64,000 bases of DNA, taken from the NCBI GenBank assembly GCA_947503715.1, contig CANNER010000002.1, positions 372,001 through 436,000 of the forward strand, given 5' to 3'. The position numbers and the translations under genes were made by a program. This stretch comes from an uncultured Caulobacterales bacterium (lineage in GTDB: Bacteria > Pseudomonadota > Alphaproteobacteria > Caulobacterales > Maricaulaceae). Shown piece after piece: positions 28,004 through 36,738 of the stretch; position 1 is the first letter of the stretch; each line of letters opens with the position of its first letter. The notes beneath the pieces are model-generated. The model saw only the letters and a program-made list of their open reading frames with translations. It was not told where the DNA came from and searched no databases.

Positions 28004-28675
28004 ATGCCACACTATCTCAAACTCACGACGGCCTTCGCGCTGGCCTTCACATTGGCGGCCTGCGCCTCAACTTATGACAAGCCGTCTGTTGGCATGGACG
28101 ATTCGGACGCGGCTGTTTTGGTCGCTGAGACGGTCGAGAGCAAAGAAGAGCCGGTCGCTGTTATCCTAAATGAGGGTCGTGGCGAGATGCCTACGCCCGT
28201 GATGGTTGGCGGTGCGGCTATGACAGCGGATAAGACGATTGTTGAAAATGCGAGCGCGGCGGATAATCTCACGACGCTTGTGACTTTGGTGAAACAGGCA
28301 GAGCTCGTCGAGACGCTCTCCGGTCCCGGCCCGTTCACAGTTTTCGCCCCGACAGATGCCGCCTTTAGCGTGCTTCCGGCGGCGACACGCGACTCTCTAA
28401 TGTTGGATGAAAACCGCGCGCAGTTGCAGAATATTTTGACCAATCACGTGATTGCCAGCAAACTCACGGCGGGCGATCTCATCTTTAACATTGAACGTAA
28501 TGGTGGGGCTTATTCGACGACGACCGTTGCGGGCACATCATTGGATTTCTTTATCGTGGATGGGAAAGTTAAAATTGCTGACGCGAATGGTCTTGTCTCG
28601 ACGGTCACAACCGCCGATGTCCTGCAATCCAATGGGGTCGTCCATGTCGTCAGCTCTGTTCTGATGCCAAAATAG
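28004..28675 (+). CDS. Fasciclin-domain lipoprotein
   Basis: A 223-residue protein with lipobox TLAAC (Cys20). A linker of about 60 residues is followed by one fasciclin (FAS1) domain: TIVENASAADNLTTLVTLVK, GPFTVFAPTDAAFSVLP, ILTNHVIASKLTAGDL and the closing ADVLQSNGVVHVVSSVLMP. FAS1 domains mediate adhesion or ligand contact at the surface. The start is preceded by CCGGAGACTACGC. Confidence 0.92.
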   Translation: MPHYLKLTTAFALAFTLAACASTYDKPSVGMDDSDAAVLVAETVESKEEPVAVILNEGRGEMPTPVMVGGAAMTADKTIVENASAADNLTTLVTLVKQAELVETLSGPGPFTVFAPTDAAFSVLPAATRDSLMLDENRAQLQNILTNHVIASKLTAGDLIFNIERNGGAYSTTTVAGTSLDFFIVDGKVKIADANGLVSTVTTADVLQSNGVVHVVSSVLMPK

Positions 28676-28696
28676 GCTTACTACATTTTAAACATC

Positions 28697-28730
28697 AGCC
28701 CTGACGCGCCTTGCGCAGCAGGGCTTTTTT
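28697..28730 (+). terminator. Terminator of the fasciclin gene
   Basis: AGCCCTG (28697-28703) and CAGGGCT (28719-28725) with an inner GCGC-CTT-GCGC stem, then six T. Confidence 0.88.
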
Positions 28731-28766
28731 GTGTCAGAGATTGCGGGAACTTTAAAAGGTGCCGCC

Positions 28767-29081
28767 ATGATCCTCTCCAATCTCGAAACCGTGCCCGGGC
28801 GCGACATTGTCGATTATAAAGGCCTCGTCCAAGGCAACACGGTCCGCGCCAAACACGTGGGCCGCGACATCATGGCAGGCTTGAAAAATATCGTCGGCGG
28901 GGAATTGGTCGGCTATACCGAATTGCTCGATGAGGCCCGCTCAGAAGCGACAAGCCGGATGGTGGCCGAAGCCAGTGCAATGGGCGCGAATGCGGTCGTC
29001 AATGTCCGCTTTTCGACGAGTGCGATCACGCAGGGCGCGTCCGAGCTTTATGTTTACGGGACCGCCGTGGTGATCAGCTGA
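28767..29081 (+). CDS. YbjQ/UPF0145 family protein (soluble)
   Basis: A 104-residue protein of the YbjQ heavy-metal-binding-like fold: LETVPGRDIVDYKGLVQGNT, AGLKNIVGGELVGYTELLDEAR and GANAVVNVRFSTS. I chose the ATG at 28767, after AAAAGGTG, because the family starts there. The stop TGA shares a base with the start of the next, paralogous gene. Confidence 0.88.
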   Translation: MILSNLETVPGRDIVDYKGLVQGNTVRAKHVGRDIMAGLKNIVGGELVGYTELLDEARSEATSRMVAEASAMGANAVVNVRFSTSAITQGASELYVYGTAVVIS

Positions 29082-29521
29082 TGTATGCGATTGCGACGAC
29101 ACTTGTCCTTCTGCTGATCGGCGTGTTTTTTGGCACGCGGGCCGAGAAGAAACACGTCGCCTATCTCGCGCTGCGAGAGGAAGAGCTGTCCCATATCATC
29201 GTGACGAATTTGAAATCTGTACCCGATGGTTTTGGCACGCCGGAACTCGTGACGGGCTCAACAGTGATTGCCTTTGATTATTTCCGCCGTTTCATCGCGC
29301 GGATTGTCATGCTCGTTGGCGGGCGGATTACGATGTATGAAACGATGTTGGATCGCGCGCGGCGGCAGGCTTTGGTCAGGTTGTTGGAAGATGCGGAACG
29401 GCGCGGGGCAAAGGCCGTGCATAATATCCGGTTCGAATTTTCCCGCGTTGGCTCCTCCAGCCAGCAGGCGCAAGTCGGCGGCGGGGCGGAATTATTCGCT
29501 TACGGCACGGCAGTGAAATAA
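29081..29521 (+). CDS. YbjQ-like protein with N-terminal membrane anchor
   Basis: A 146-residue paralogue of the preceding protein. A membrane helix at residues 2-18 is followed by a charged linker and a YbjQ domain (VIAFDYFRRFIARIVMLVGG, MYETMLDRARRQALVRLLED, AKAVHNIRFEFS). Overlaps both neighbours by one base, so the row 28767-30689 is a tightly coupled operon. Confidence 0.82.
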   Translation: MYAIATTLVLLLIGVFFGTRAEKKHVAYLALREEELSHIIVTNLKSVPDGFGTPELVTGSTVIAFDYFRRFIARIVMLVGGRITMYETMLDRARRQALVRLLEDAERRGAKAVHNIRFEFSRVGSSSQQAQVGGGAELFAYGTAVK

Positions 29522-30351
29522 TGAGCCTGAGTTTTACAACATCGGATGGGTTGGCGCTCTACGGCTATCACTGGCCTGTCGACAATCCGAAAGCCATGAT
29601 GACCCTCGTGCACGGGTTTGGGGAACATGCCGGGCGCTATGCGGATATGGCCGCGCACTTAAACGCGCAGGACATTGCCGTCGTTGCAGTCGATTTTCGG
29701 GGTCATGGGCAGAGCCCTGGCCCGCGTGGCGTTATCCGCGATTATAATGATTTCCGCATGGATCTCTCGGCATTGTTGGAAGGCAGTCGCATGCTCTATC
29801 CGAAATGCACGCGTGTTTTATTCGGACATTCCATGGGCGGCGGGATAGTTTTGGATCACGGGCTGAGCGAAGCCTGCGATGTTTGCGCGGTCATCGCAAG
29901 TGCGCCGCTTATTGCGCTGGCAAAGCCCGTGCCTGCGCCCTTGCGGATTGTCTCGAAACTCATGGCCAAGCTGACGCCAAAAGGCGTCATGTCCCAACCC
30001 ATTGATGGAAGTAAAATTTCGACACTGAAATCAGAGCAGGATATTTATGTTCAAGACCCGCTCAATCATGGAAAGCTCGGCTTTCGCCTTGCCGTTGAAA
30101 TGGTTGAGACCGGCGAAGCGGTCGCGGCAAAAGCAGAGCAATGGGACGCGCCTCTGCTCCTGTTCCATTCCCGGGATGACGCATTGACGGGATTTGCGGC
30201 GTCGGAAGATTTCGCGGCGCGCGCAAAACACACCGTCTTTCACGCAATGGAGGGCGTTGCGCATGAAATGCATAATGATACGACGCGGCAGCAGGTCTAT
30301 GGCCTGATCTCTGATTTTATCCTAACCCAAGCTAAGAGGCCCCGCGCATGA
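29521..30351 (+). CDS. Alpha/beta hydrolase, monoacylglycerol-lipase type
   Basis: A 276-residue serine hydrolase of the lysophospholipase/monoglyceride lipase group. LVHGFGEHAGRYADMAAHL, DFRGHGQSPGPRG, the nucleophile elbow GHSMGGG, and the late Asp (FHSRDDALTGF) and His (GVAHEMHND) complete the triad. No signal peptide, so cytoplasmic. Confidence 0.9.
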   Translation: MSLSFTTSDGLALYGYHWPVDNPKAMMTLVHGFGEHAGRYADMAAHLNAQDIAVVAVDFRGHGQSPGPRGVIRDYNDFRMDLSALLEGSRMLYPKCTRVLFGHSMGGGIVLDHGLSEACDVCAVIASAPLIALAKPVPAPLRIVSKLMAKLTPKGVMSQPIDGSKISTLKSEQDIYVQDPLNHGKLGFRLAVEMVETGEAVAAKAEQWDAPLLLFHSRDDALTGFAASEDFAARAKHTVFHAMEGVAHEMHNDTTRQQVYGLISDFILTQAKRPRA

Positions 30352-30689
30352 AAATCTATCATCTGAAAACCTGCGACACGTGTCGGAGAGCGATCAAGGC
30401 CTTGAAAGTGGCAGGGCATGATCCCGTCCTGCATGATGTGCGGGCGGATGGGTTGGACATTGCGACTGTCGAGGCGCTGGAAGCGGAACTCGGGTTTGCG
30501 GCTTTGGTGAATAAGAAAAGTACGACCTGGCGTGGTCTGGATGATGCGACAAAGGAGGGTTTAAGCCGCGAGACGGCTATCCCGCTTCTCGTCGAAAACC
30601 CAACTCTGATGAAACGACCTGTGATCGATCATGACGGACATTACACAGTCGGGTGGACGAAAGATGTGCAAGCGGGATACGGTGCCTGA
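30348..30689 (+). CDS. ArsC/Spx/YffB-family thioredoxin-fold protein
   Basis: A 113-residue protein with the N-terminal CDTC pair (Cys9, Cys12) in a thioredoxin fold, and NKKSTTWRGLDDATK and NPTLMKRPVI as in YffB/Spx relatives. It may act as a glutathione-linked reductase or regulator; the presence of gshB nearby is only suggestive. It overlaps the lipase gene by 4 bp. Confidence 0.85.
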   Translation: MKIYHLKTCDTCRRAIKALKVAGHDPVLHDVRADGLDIATVEALEAELGFAALVNKKSTTWRGLDDATKEGLSRETAIPLLVENPTLMKRPVIDHDGHYTVGWTKDVQAGYGA

Positions 30690-30701
30690 CGCATAAAAAA
30701 G

Positions 30702-30748
30702 CCCCCGCGCGAGCAGAGGCTGACTATTTAATTCTTGAAGCGGGGGCC
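30702..30748 (-). terminator. Terminator with a long loop after the 182-aa gene
   Basis: GCCCCCGC (30702-30709) and GCGGGGGC (30741-30748) enclose 31 nt. The run of T needed for termination is present on the minus strand (AAAAAA at 30696-30701), so it mainly serves the gene ending at 30754. Confidence 0.65.
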
Positions 30749-30753
30749 TATGG

Positions 30754-31302
30754 CTATCCCCATCCTCCCGTCCCAACGGAGCCTTCGGGGTCGAAGAAAT
30801 AAAGCTTGTTCATCTCTTTGTCATTGAGTTTTACAATAACAGAAAGATAGCCTGAAATCTTCCACTGGCCTTCCTCCGCAGTCACGAGAAGCGGTTTTTT
30901 GGTCGAATTTGTTATTGTAACGCGACTGTTCTCTGGATCAACAACCGGCTTATCGGTTTTCCAGCCCGAAATAGCCGTACATGCATTGGCCGGATCAAAG
31001 AAGGACAGGTCCTGATCTCCCGGCGGTTTTATGGACACTAATGTACAGTCCACAATCTCATAATCGAACTCTGGAATTGTACCAAGACCGGGTTTGCTCT
31101 CAGCGGACCCAACGATTTGGACGATGATTTGGTCGTTTTTTTGGAAATTAAATGTTCCTGCTAAGGGGCCATGTCCGAGTTCGTCACACCGTTCTCCGGC
31201 ATCGGTAAATATGCGATATTGAAGTGTTTCTGTAACTTGTACAGCGTCGAAGCTCAGCTCCAATATGTAAGTTGCTGATGTCAATTGATTTGAATCTGTC
31301 AT
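30754..31302 (-). CDS. Uncharacterised 182-residue protein, partner of the TPR regulator
   Basis: No signal peptide or membrane segment. The sequence is beta-rich (SATYILELSFDAVQVTETLQ, VTITNSTKKPLLVTAEEGQW) and ends KLYFFDPEGSVGTGGWG. The final FDPE..VG.G is faintly like the end of PixA/AidA inclusion-body proteins, but this is too weak to assign. It overlaps the regulator gene by 4 bp (ATGA), so the two are translated together. Confidence 0.65.
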   Translation of the reverse strand: MTDSNQLTSATYILELSFDAVQVTETLQYRIFTDAGERCDELGHGPLAGTFNFQKNDQIIVQIVGSAESKPGLGTIPEFDYEIVDCTLVSIKPPGDQDLSFFDPANACTAISGWKTDKPVVDPENSRVTITNSTKKPLLVTAEEGQWKISGYLSVIVKLNDKEMNKLYFFDPEGSVGTGGWG

Positions 31303-32990
31303 AGATTTTTGCCCTCCTGCGACAACAATAGGTGGTAATTCTTATCTTGCCGTAAATATGCGAGTTCAGGATCGTTTTTTATTTCCATCAGCGGATAGCC
31401 TGATTGCAGCGCTTTTTTCAGCATGGCGAGAGCATTGTCACGCTCAGACAAAATTTCATAGGTTACGAGGGCGCGGTAATAGTCGACTGATGATAGGTTG
31501 AGTTCGAGCGGGACATTTCCAAGGGATACCCGTGCTCCCTCCAAATCCCCACGTTTGGCTTTATAAAGCGCGGCCCGACTGTTGAGTGTTCGGTTCGTCG
31601 GGGATTTCTCCAACTCGGCATTTAAAAGGGTGAGGGCTTGATCATACGCGGCACCTGCTTCTTTCTTGCGGGATGGCAGGAAACGATAAGCGTCTGCCAG
31701 ATTAGCCCAATATAAATATTTATGGGAATTTCCGTCCAGTTCCAATGTCTTCTCAAACGCTTCCGCAGAAAGCTCAAATTGTCCCTGAAAGAAAAGATAT
31801 GTACCAAGATTATTATAAAGCTGCGAAGCTTTGTCGATCTTCAAACCGTCTTGCAAAACCTTAATCGCTTCCGTGGTCCGGTCTTGCATATGTAAGGTAT
31901 GCGCCAAGCGCGCATATCCGCTCGCATCCTCTTTCGAGAGTGTGATGACGTGCCGGAACATGGACTCCGCATGGGCATATTCATTCTGACCCAAGAGTTG
32001 CAGCCCCGAATAGGCATAAAAAACAGGCGCGTCGGGGTAGAGCGAAATCGCGCGTTCCAGTGTGGCTTTTGCGTCTTCACCTCGCCTTTGTTTGTTATAG
32101 GTCCGAGCCAGCCCTTCCAGCATGAACATATTATCCGGGTCGAGAATATCTGCCCGGTCATAGGCTTTATGCGCCCCTTCCAGATCGCCCTCCAGTTCTT
32201 TGGCCCAGCCCAGTGCAACATTGGCGAGACCCAGATGACTATCATTTCGTAAAGCGGCTTCGGCAGAGGATTTGGCCCGGCGTAAAATAGCGGGGTCTGA
32301 CTCCAGATCTGTATATTCACGCATCAGGGCCAGGGACAGTCCCGCTCTCGCGGCGGCATTGTCAGGATTTTCCGATAAAATGTTTGTGAAAATAGACTGA
32401 GCCGTCTCAATCGCATTTTCATGCGTGTAATATTTCACATGTTCCAATCCCCGCTCCACCCGCGCGGTTTCAGACTTAACCGCCAGAGGCGCTTTCAAGA
32501 ACATGAAAGATGCGCCAGCCAGACATATCACAAGAAGACTGGCGGCAATCCCATATATCGACTTTTTACTCATCAGGTTTTTAGTTGGTTTTTGTGGTTT
32601 AGGTTTTGGGCGCTCAGCCGAGAGCTGTTTATGTTGAATGGCCTCCGGTTGGGCCGCCTTCGTTTCCAGTCCCTCTTTTAAGTCTGAGGCGATCGGGATG
32701 TCTGCAATGAAACGATATCCGCGTCGGGGTATGGTCTCTATGTAATCATGCCGTCCCCGACTGTCTCCCAAGGCCTTCCGGATGAGGGAGATACCGCGAG
32801 AGAGTCTTTCATCGCCTCCAAACTCCACGCCCCAGACAGCTTCGATCAAGTTGGAACGCGTCATAACTGTTTGAGGGTTGTCGACCAGCACCCGTAAAAG
32901 GCGCATGACTTTTGATTCCATTGTGAATTGTCCGGCAGGGCTCACAATTGTGAGCCCTTCAAAGTCAACGTCTGCTTGTCCGATGCGCAT
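31299..32990 (-). CDS. CadC/ToxR-like membrane regulator with TPR repeats
   Basis: A 563-residue protein. The N-terminal OmpR-type winged helix (residues 5-100: MESKVMRLLRVLVDNPQTVM, then LIEAVWGVEFGGDERLSRGI and YIETIPRRGYRFIADI) is followed by a membrane helix (IYGIAASLLVICLAGASFMF) and about eight TPR units (AYDRADILDPDNMFMLEGLA and others). It probably binds DNA from the membrane and senses a periplasmic signal through the TPR part. The ATG at 32990 follows GGAGTG. Confidence 0.85.
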   Translation of the reverse strand: MRIGQADVDFEGLTIVSPAGQFTMESKVMRLLRVLVDNPQTVMTRSNLIEAVWGVEFGGDERLSRGISLIRKALGDSRGRHDYIETIPRRGYRFIADIPIASDLKEGLETKAAQPEAIQHKQLSAERPKPKPQKPTKNLMSKKSIYGIAASLLVICLAGASFMFLKAPLAVKSETARVERGLEHVKYYTHENAIETAQSIFTNILSENPDNAAARAGLSLALMREYTDLESDPAILRRAKSSAEAALRNDSHLGLANVALGWAKELEGDLEGAHKAYDRADILDPDNMFMLEGLARTYNKQRRGEDAKATLERAISLYPDAPVFYAYSGLQLLGQNEYAHAESMFRHVITLSKEDASGYARLAHTLHMQDRTTEAIKVLQDGLKIDKASQLYNNLGTYLFFQGQFELSAEAFEKTLELDGNSHKYLYWANLADAYRFLPSRKKEAGAAYDQALTLLNAELEKSPTNRTLNSRAALYKAKRGDLEGARVSLGNVPLELNLSSVDYYRALVTYEILSERDNALAMLKKALQSGYPLMEIKNDPELAYLRQDKNYHLLLSQEGKNL

Positions 32991-33506
32991 GGCACACTCC
33001 GAAAAACGGGCGTAAATAATTCTAAACTCAGCCCTGTTCCGATTTCCTATAATTGGACGTCTTAAAAAAGCCAATAAAAACTGTACGTTATAGACCTAAG
33101 AAATACCTAAGAAAGAGCTTATACCTCCAACAGGACTTAATTTTTCTAATACTACAAACGAAAGCTGTCTTCTGAAGCGATGACGGGAAATTGAAAAAGT
33201 GGGGCGTTCAGATGTCCCGTTTCTCGCCCAAGAGATAGCCCGAGCGACCCTTCCCATCCGGTCGTTCGGGCAGATATCCTAGTCGGTTCGTTCACGCCGA
33301 ATTGGCTCTAAATATCTGAAAGCTTCTATTATTGGTGTGGGCCAATGATGTGAAGCACTACAGACCCTCGCGAGAGGATGCTAGGCCTGCCAGTTTACAA
33401 TTGGAATAATAGTGGGGCGCTTCCACAATTCATTGTATCGGCAGGCCTAGTGCCTGCCGCCTATGCGCGTCAAATTCAGATAAAGCGTGGTTAAATTTAT
33501 AGCGTC
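32991..33506. other. Intergenic region with large inverted repeats
   Basis: 516 bp without a gene. Two notable structures lie within: GCCCGAGCGACC/GGTCGTTCGGGC (33238-33249 and 33260-33271, one G-T pair) and the 70-bp palindrome at 33381-33450. The promoter of the TPR regulator is expected near 33000-33120, which is AT-rich. Confidence 0.5.
33381..33450. repeat. 70-bp palindromic element
   Basis: CTAGGCCTGCC (33381-33391) and GGCAGGCCTAG (33440-33450) are perfect 11-bp arms. Inside, ACAAT/ATTGT and TGG..CCA pairs continue the fold. The right arm also pairs locally with GCCTGCC at 33452-33458, giving two alternative hairpins. Confidence 0.6.
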
Positions 33507-33980
33507 TTAGCTGCAGAGATGCTGTTTCACGACAGCCCCTGCTTTACCCATATCGACGCGTCCGGCATAATCTTTCTTCAACTGCCCCATAATCTGCCCC
33601 ATATTTTTGAGACAGGTCGCGCCGGACTCTTCTACGAGTCCTGCAATGACGGCTTTCATTTCCTCATCCGATAGGGGCTGCGGCATGAATTCGCGGATGA
33701 TTTCAATCTCCTCGCGTTCGCGTTCGGCCAATTCAGGGCGGCCATTGTCCTCATAGGTCTTGGCACTTTCCTCGCGCTGCTTGACCATTTTGGCGAGTAG
33801 GGACAAAATTTCGGCCGTCGTGATGCCCTCGCAACGATCTTCCGCACGGGCGGAGATGTCACGATCTTTGACTGCAGCGGTGATCAGGCGCAATGTTGAA
33901 ACGCGAAGGCGGTCTTTTTCCTTCATCGCGGTTTTTGTGGCGTCATTAATACGGGTCCGCATATCATCAGCAGCTGGCAT
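33507..33980 (-). CDS. GatB/YqeY domain-containing protein
   Basis: A 157-residue YqeY-like protein (RLRVSTLRLITAAVKDRDIS, IIREFMPQPLSDEEMKAVI, GQIMGQLKKDYAGRVDMGKA). It resembles the tail domain of GatB and Gln-tRNA synthetase and may have tRNA or amidotransferase links; its function is not known. It is divergent from carA with about 200 bp between. Confidence 0.92.
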   Translation of the reverse strand: MPAADDMRTRINDATKTAMKEKDRLRVSTLRLITAAVKDRDISARAEDRCEGITTAEILSLLAKMVKQREESAKTYEDNGRPELAEREREEIEIIREFMPQPLSDEEMKAVIAGLVEESGATCLKNMGQIMGQLKKDYAGRVDMGKAGAVVKQHLCS

Positions 33981-34179
33981 GGAAAATCCATCATAACCGG
34001 GGGCCGCCGCAACGGACCCACTTTCTTGAAGTCGTTGCTAATACGCGCCTATTTCTGTTTTGCCAAGCAGGGAGTGCTGTTTGCTATAATCCTGTGTTTT
34101 CCGATCAGGGGGCTTGCGAATCCGCAGAACGGCTCTAAAAGCTCCGACAGTTTGCCTGCCCGTTAGCTGGACACCGATC

Positions 34180-35334
34180 ATGAACGATTACACACCGACG
34201 CGTCTTCCAACTGCCGCCCTCGTGCTGGCGAATGGGGAGGTGTTTTATGGCGACGGCATTGGCTATATTGGCAGCGCTGTTGGCGAAGTCTGTTTTAATA
34301 CCGCAATGACGGGCTATCAGGAAATCCTGACGGATCCGTCCTATTCGGCGCAAATTGTCTGTTTCACGTTTCCACATGTTGGGAATACGGGCACAACAAT
34401 TGAAGATGAAGAGGCTAGCAGCCCGCGTGCAGAAATCGCGGCGCGTGGCGCGATTTTCCGGGCGGCTGTCACGCCGTCTTCAAGCTGGCGGTCCGATGCT
34501 GAATTGGGTGACTGGCTGGCCGCGCGCAAGATCATCGGAATATCCGGTGTCGATACGCGGGCGCTGACAGCCCATATCCGAGATGCAGGTATGCCCAATG
34601 GTGTCATCGCGCATGCGCCCGATGGGCAGTTTGATATTCCCGCCTTGGTCGCGCATGCCAAAGATTGGTCGGGACTGGTCGGGGCTGACCTCGCGCAGGA
34701 CGTGACATCAGAGGCGGGTTTTGAATGGACAGAGGCGAGTTGGATTTTTCCCGAGGGTTACACGAACCGGGAGAATATAAAACGGGTTGTCCTGATTGAT
34801 TATGGCGTGAAGCGAAACATAATGCGAAACCTGGTAAGTGCCGGGCTAGCCGTCACGGCTGTGTCCGCCAAAACATCAGCAGAAGATATTTTGGCGCTAA
34901 AACCCGACGGTATTGTCCTGTCGAATGGTCCAGGTGACCCCGCGGCTACGGGTGAGTATGCGCTACCAACAATCCGGACATTAGTTGAGGCCGATCTGCC
35001 CATGCTCGGCATTTGTCTTGGGCATCAGATGTTGGCCCTCGCCTTGGGCGCAAAAACTGTGAAGATGGAACAGGGCCATCACGGTGCGAACCATCCCGTA
35101 AAAGACCACACAACCGGAAAAGTCGAAATCGTCTCCATGAATCATGGCTTTGCCGTGGATCAGGACACTCTACCGGATACAGTCGAAGAAACGCATCTCA
35201 GTCTGTTTGATGGCAGTAATTGCGGCATCCGCCTGAAAGGCAAACCTGTCTTTTCGGTTCAACACCACCCCGAGGCTAGCCCTGGCCCGCAGGATAGCTA
35301 CTACCTGTTCGAGCGCTTTGCGGCGATGGTTTAG
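34180..35334 (+). CDS. carA: Carbamoyl-phosphate synthase small subunit
   Basis: A 384-residue glutaminase subunit supplying ammonia to CarB for pyrimidine and arginine synthesis. N-terminal [16 protein letters not shown] and [17 protein letters not shown]; the class I amidotransferase part has the nucleophile Cys in [16 protein letters not shown] and the His/Glu pair in HHPEASPGP. The ATG at 34180 fits the family start; the upstream TTG extension is not family-like. Unusually, 3.4 kb of minus-strand genes separate it from carB. Confidence 0.96.
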   Translation: MNDYTPTRLPTAALVLANGEVFYGDGIGYIGSAVGEVCFNTAMTGYQEILTDPSYSAQIVCFTFPHVGNTGTTIEDEEASSPRAEIAARGAIFRAAVTPSSSWRSDAELGDWLAARKIIGISGVDTRALTAHIRDAGMPNGVIAHAPDGQFDIPALVAHAKDWSGLVGADLAQDVTSEAGFEWTEASWIFPEGYTNRENIKRVVLIDYGVKRNIMRNLVSAGLAVTAVSAKTSAEDILALKPDGIVLSNGPGDPAATGEYALPTIRTLVEADLPMLGICLGHQMLALALGAKTVKMEQGHHGANHPVKDHTTGKVEIVSMNHGFAVDQDTLPDTVEETHLSLFDGSNCGIRLKGKPVFSVQHHPEASPGPQDSYYLFERFAAMV

Positions 35335-35675
35335 AAGAGAAACTTTCCAAGAGAATAGAATATAGCAGCCATTGCAAAGGCACTAACAAAGTGCTTCGCG
35401 GTCAGTTTTAATCTGTTCCAATCAAGGCGCTGCCATACCGTATTTGGTTTAACTGTCTGACCCGTTCGAAAATTCTCATGCGCTAATATTTGGGGACGTA
35501 ACAGAGTTGTCGGGGCGCGTTTTACACAGGCTATGAGGCACAAACTAAATAAAGTGAGTTGAATAGCTGACACTATTCCCGAGTCATTGGCTCCAAGATA
35601 CATCATCAAAAAGCGTGTCGGAATTCTTATGAGATAAAGTACGAGTTTTTCATATTTTTGTACGAAGTCACGCAT
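35331..35675 (-). CDS. Small membrane protein of unknown function
   Basis: A 114-residue frame with two hydrophobic stretches (about residues 32-50 and 92-112) and a basic N-terminus. It overlaps the end of carA by 4 bp, tail to tail. No family recognised and the ribosome site is weak, so it is plausible but unproven. Confidence 0.45.
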   Translation of the reverse strand: MRDFVQKYEKLVLYLIRIPTRFLMMYLGANDSGIVSAIQLTLFSLCLIACVKRAPTTLLRPQILAHENFRTGQTVKPNTVWQRLDWNRLKLTAKHFVSAFAMAAIFYSLGKFLF

Positions 35676-35699
35676 GGGCCATGGATAGACTGCTGAGAA

Positions 35700-36722
35700 C
35701 TAGATTGTCATCCGCCCATTCTCCATCAAACTCCCGGCTGCGGCCAGGACGGCGTCTTTTGCTGGGCGTGGGACGACGCCCGTTAGGGCCGTGACGTAAG
35801 CGGCGTCGGCTTCGTGAAAGACGCCTACATCCGGTACAATGCTCTTGATCGTCGTATCGAAGAAACTGCCGATCTTCACCATAAAGTCCGGCATCTCGCG
35901 GGTGGGCAGTTTGGCTTTGGGATAGGTCTCGCGGAGAATGGCTGCGATATCGGAAATCCATAATGTGTTTGACGCCGCCATTAACCGCCGCCCGCCGGCT
36001 CCCTCTGCCGTCATCGCTTTGATGTGGAGCGAGGCGCAATCGCGTACATCGACAACCGGATAGGCAATACGTGGCATCATGGGAAACTTTCCACTAAACA
36101 GGCCTTTGATAATACCGAGCGAAGCTCCACCATTGTCATATGTGTCTGGTCCAAAGACGAGCCCGGGGCACACCGTTGTGATTCTGTCCTTTACGTTCTG
36201 CGCCGCCGCATAATCCCAAACCGCCAATTCCGCCCGTGTCTTCGAGACGGGATAGGCTGTTAGCGGTTTCCAATCCGGATCGGACCAATCCTCTTCTTTG
36301 ACACGCATATGCTCGCCGCGTCCTGGCTGTCCCATCATCGACACCATGGAGGATGTCATCACGACGCGTTCTGCGCCCGCGCCGATGGCTTGTTCAATAA
36401 CGCGCATCGCGCCTGCCCGCGCCGCAGGGACGAGGGCTTCACGGTTAGAGGGGGCATCCATTGGAAAGGGTGACGCGATATGTTGAACGAAACGGCAATC
36501 TTTCACGGCCGTCTTCCAGCCTACATCCGAGTCGAGATCGGCCTCAACTAACTCCAAACGGGAGGTGTCCGAGCTGTGTTCTGCCAGCGCTTCAACAATC
36601 CGCTCGCCCTTGACCTTATTGCGAACAGTCCCCCGCACGGCATAGCCTTTGGCAAGCAATCCCGCCGCAACGTGGGAGGCAATAAAACCGGAAATTCCGG
36701 TAACAAGAACGGTATCGGTCAT
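35700..36722 (-). CDS. NAD(P)-dependent extended SDR (aldehyde/dihydroflavonol reductase-like)
   Basis: A 340-residue protein. Rossmann motif VTGISGFIASHVAAGLLAKG; the active-site YPVSK and upstream MTSSMVSMMG fit the extended short-chain dehydrogenase family of dihydroflavonol-4-reductase type. VCPGLVFGPDTY is typical. Substrate unknown; carbonyl reduction is likely. Confidence 0.88.
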   Translation of the reverse strand: MTDTVLVTGISGFIASHVAAGLLAKGYAVRGTVRNKVKGERIVEALAEHSSDTSRLELVEADLDSDVGWKTAVKDCRFVQHIASPFPMDAPSNREALVPAARAGAMRVIEQAIGAGAERVVMTSSMVSMMGQPGRGEHMRVKEEDWSDPDWKPLTAYPVSKTRAELAVWDYAAAQNVKDRITTVCPGLVFGPDTYDNGGASLGIIKGLFSGKFPMMPRIAYPVVDVRDCASLHIKAMTAEGAGGRRLMAASNTLWISDIAAILRETYPKAKLPTREMPDFMVKIGSFFDTTIKSIVPDVGVFHEADAAYVTALTGVVPRPAKDAVLAAAGSLMENGRMTI

Positions 36723-36738
36723 ATCATTTTCCTAACTC

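Noticed and set aside
35331-35675. The 114-residue membrane frame as a shadow only
   Set aside because: It lies almost wholly outside carA and has two clear hydrophobic segments, so I kept it as a low-confidence gene.
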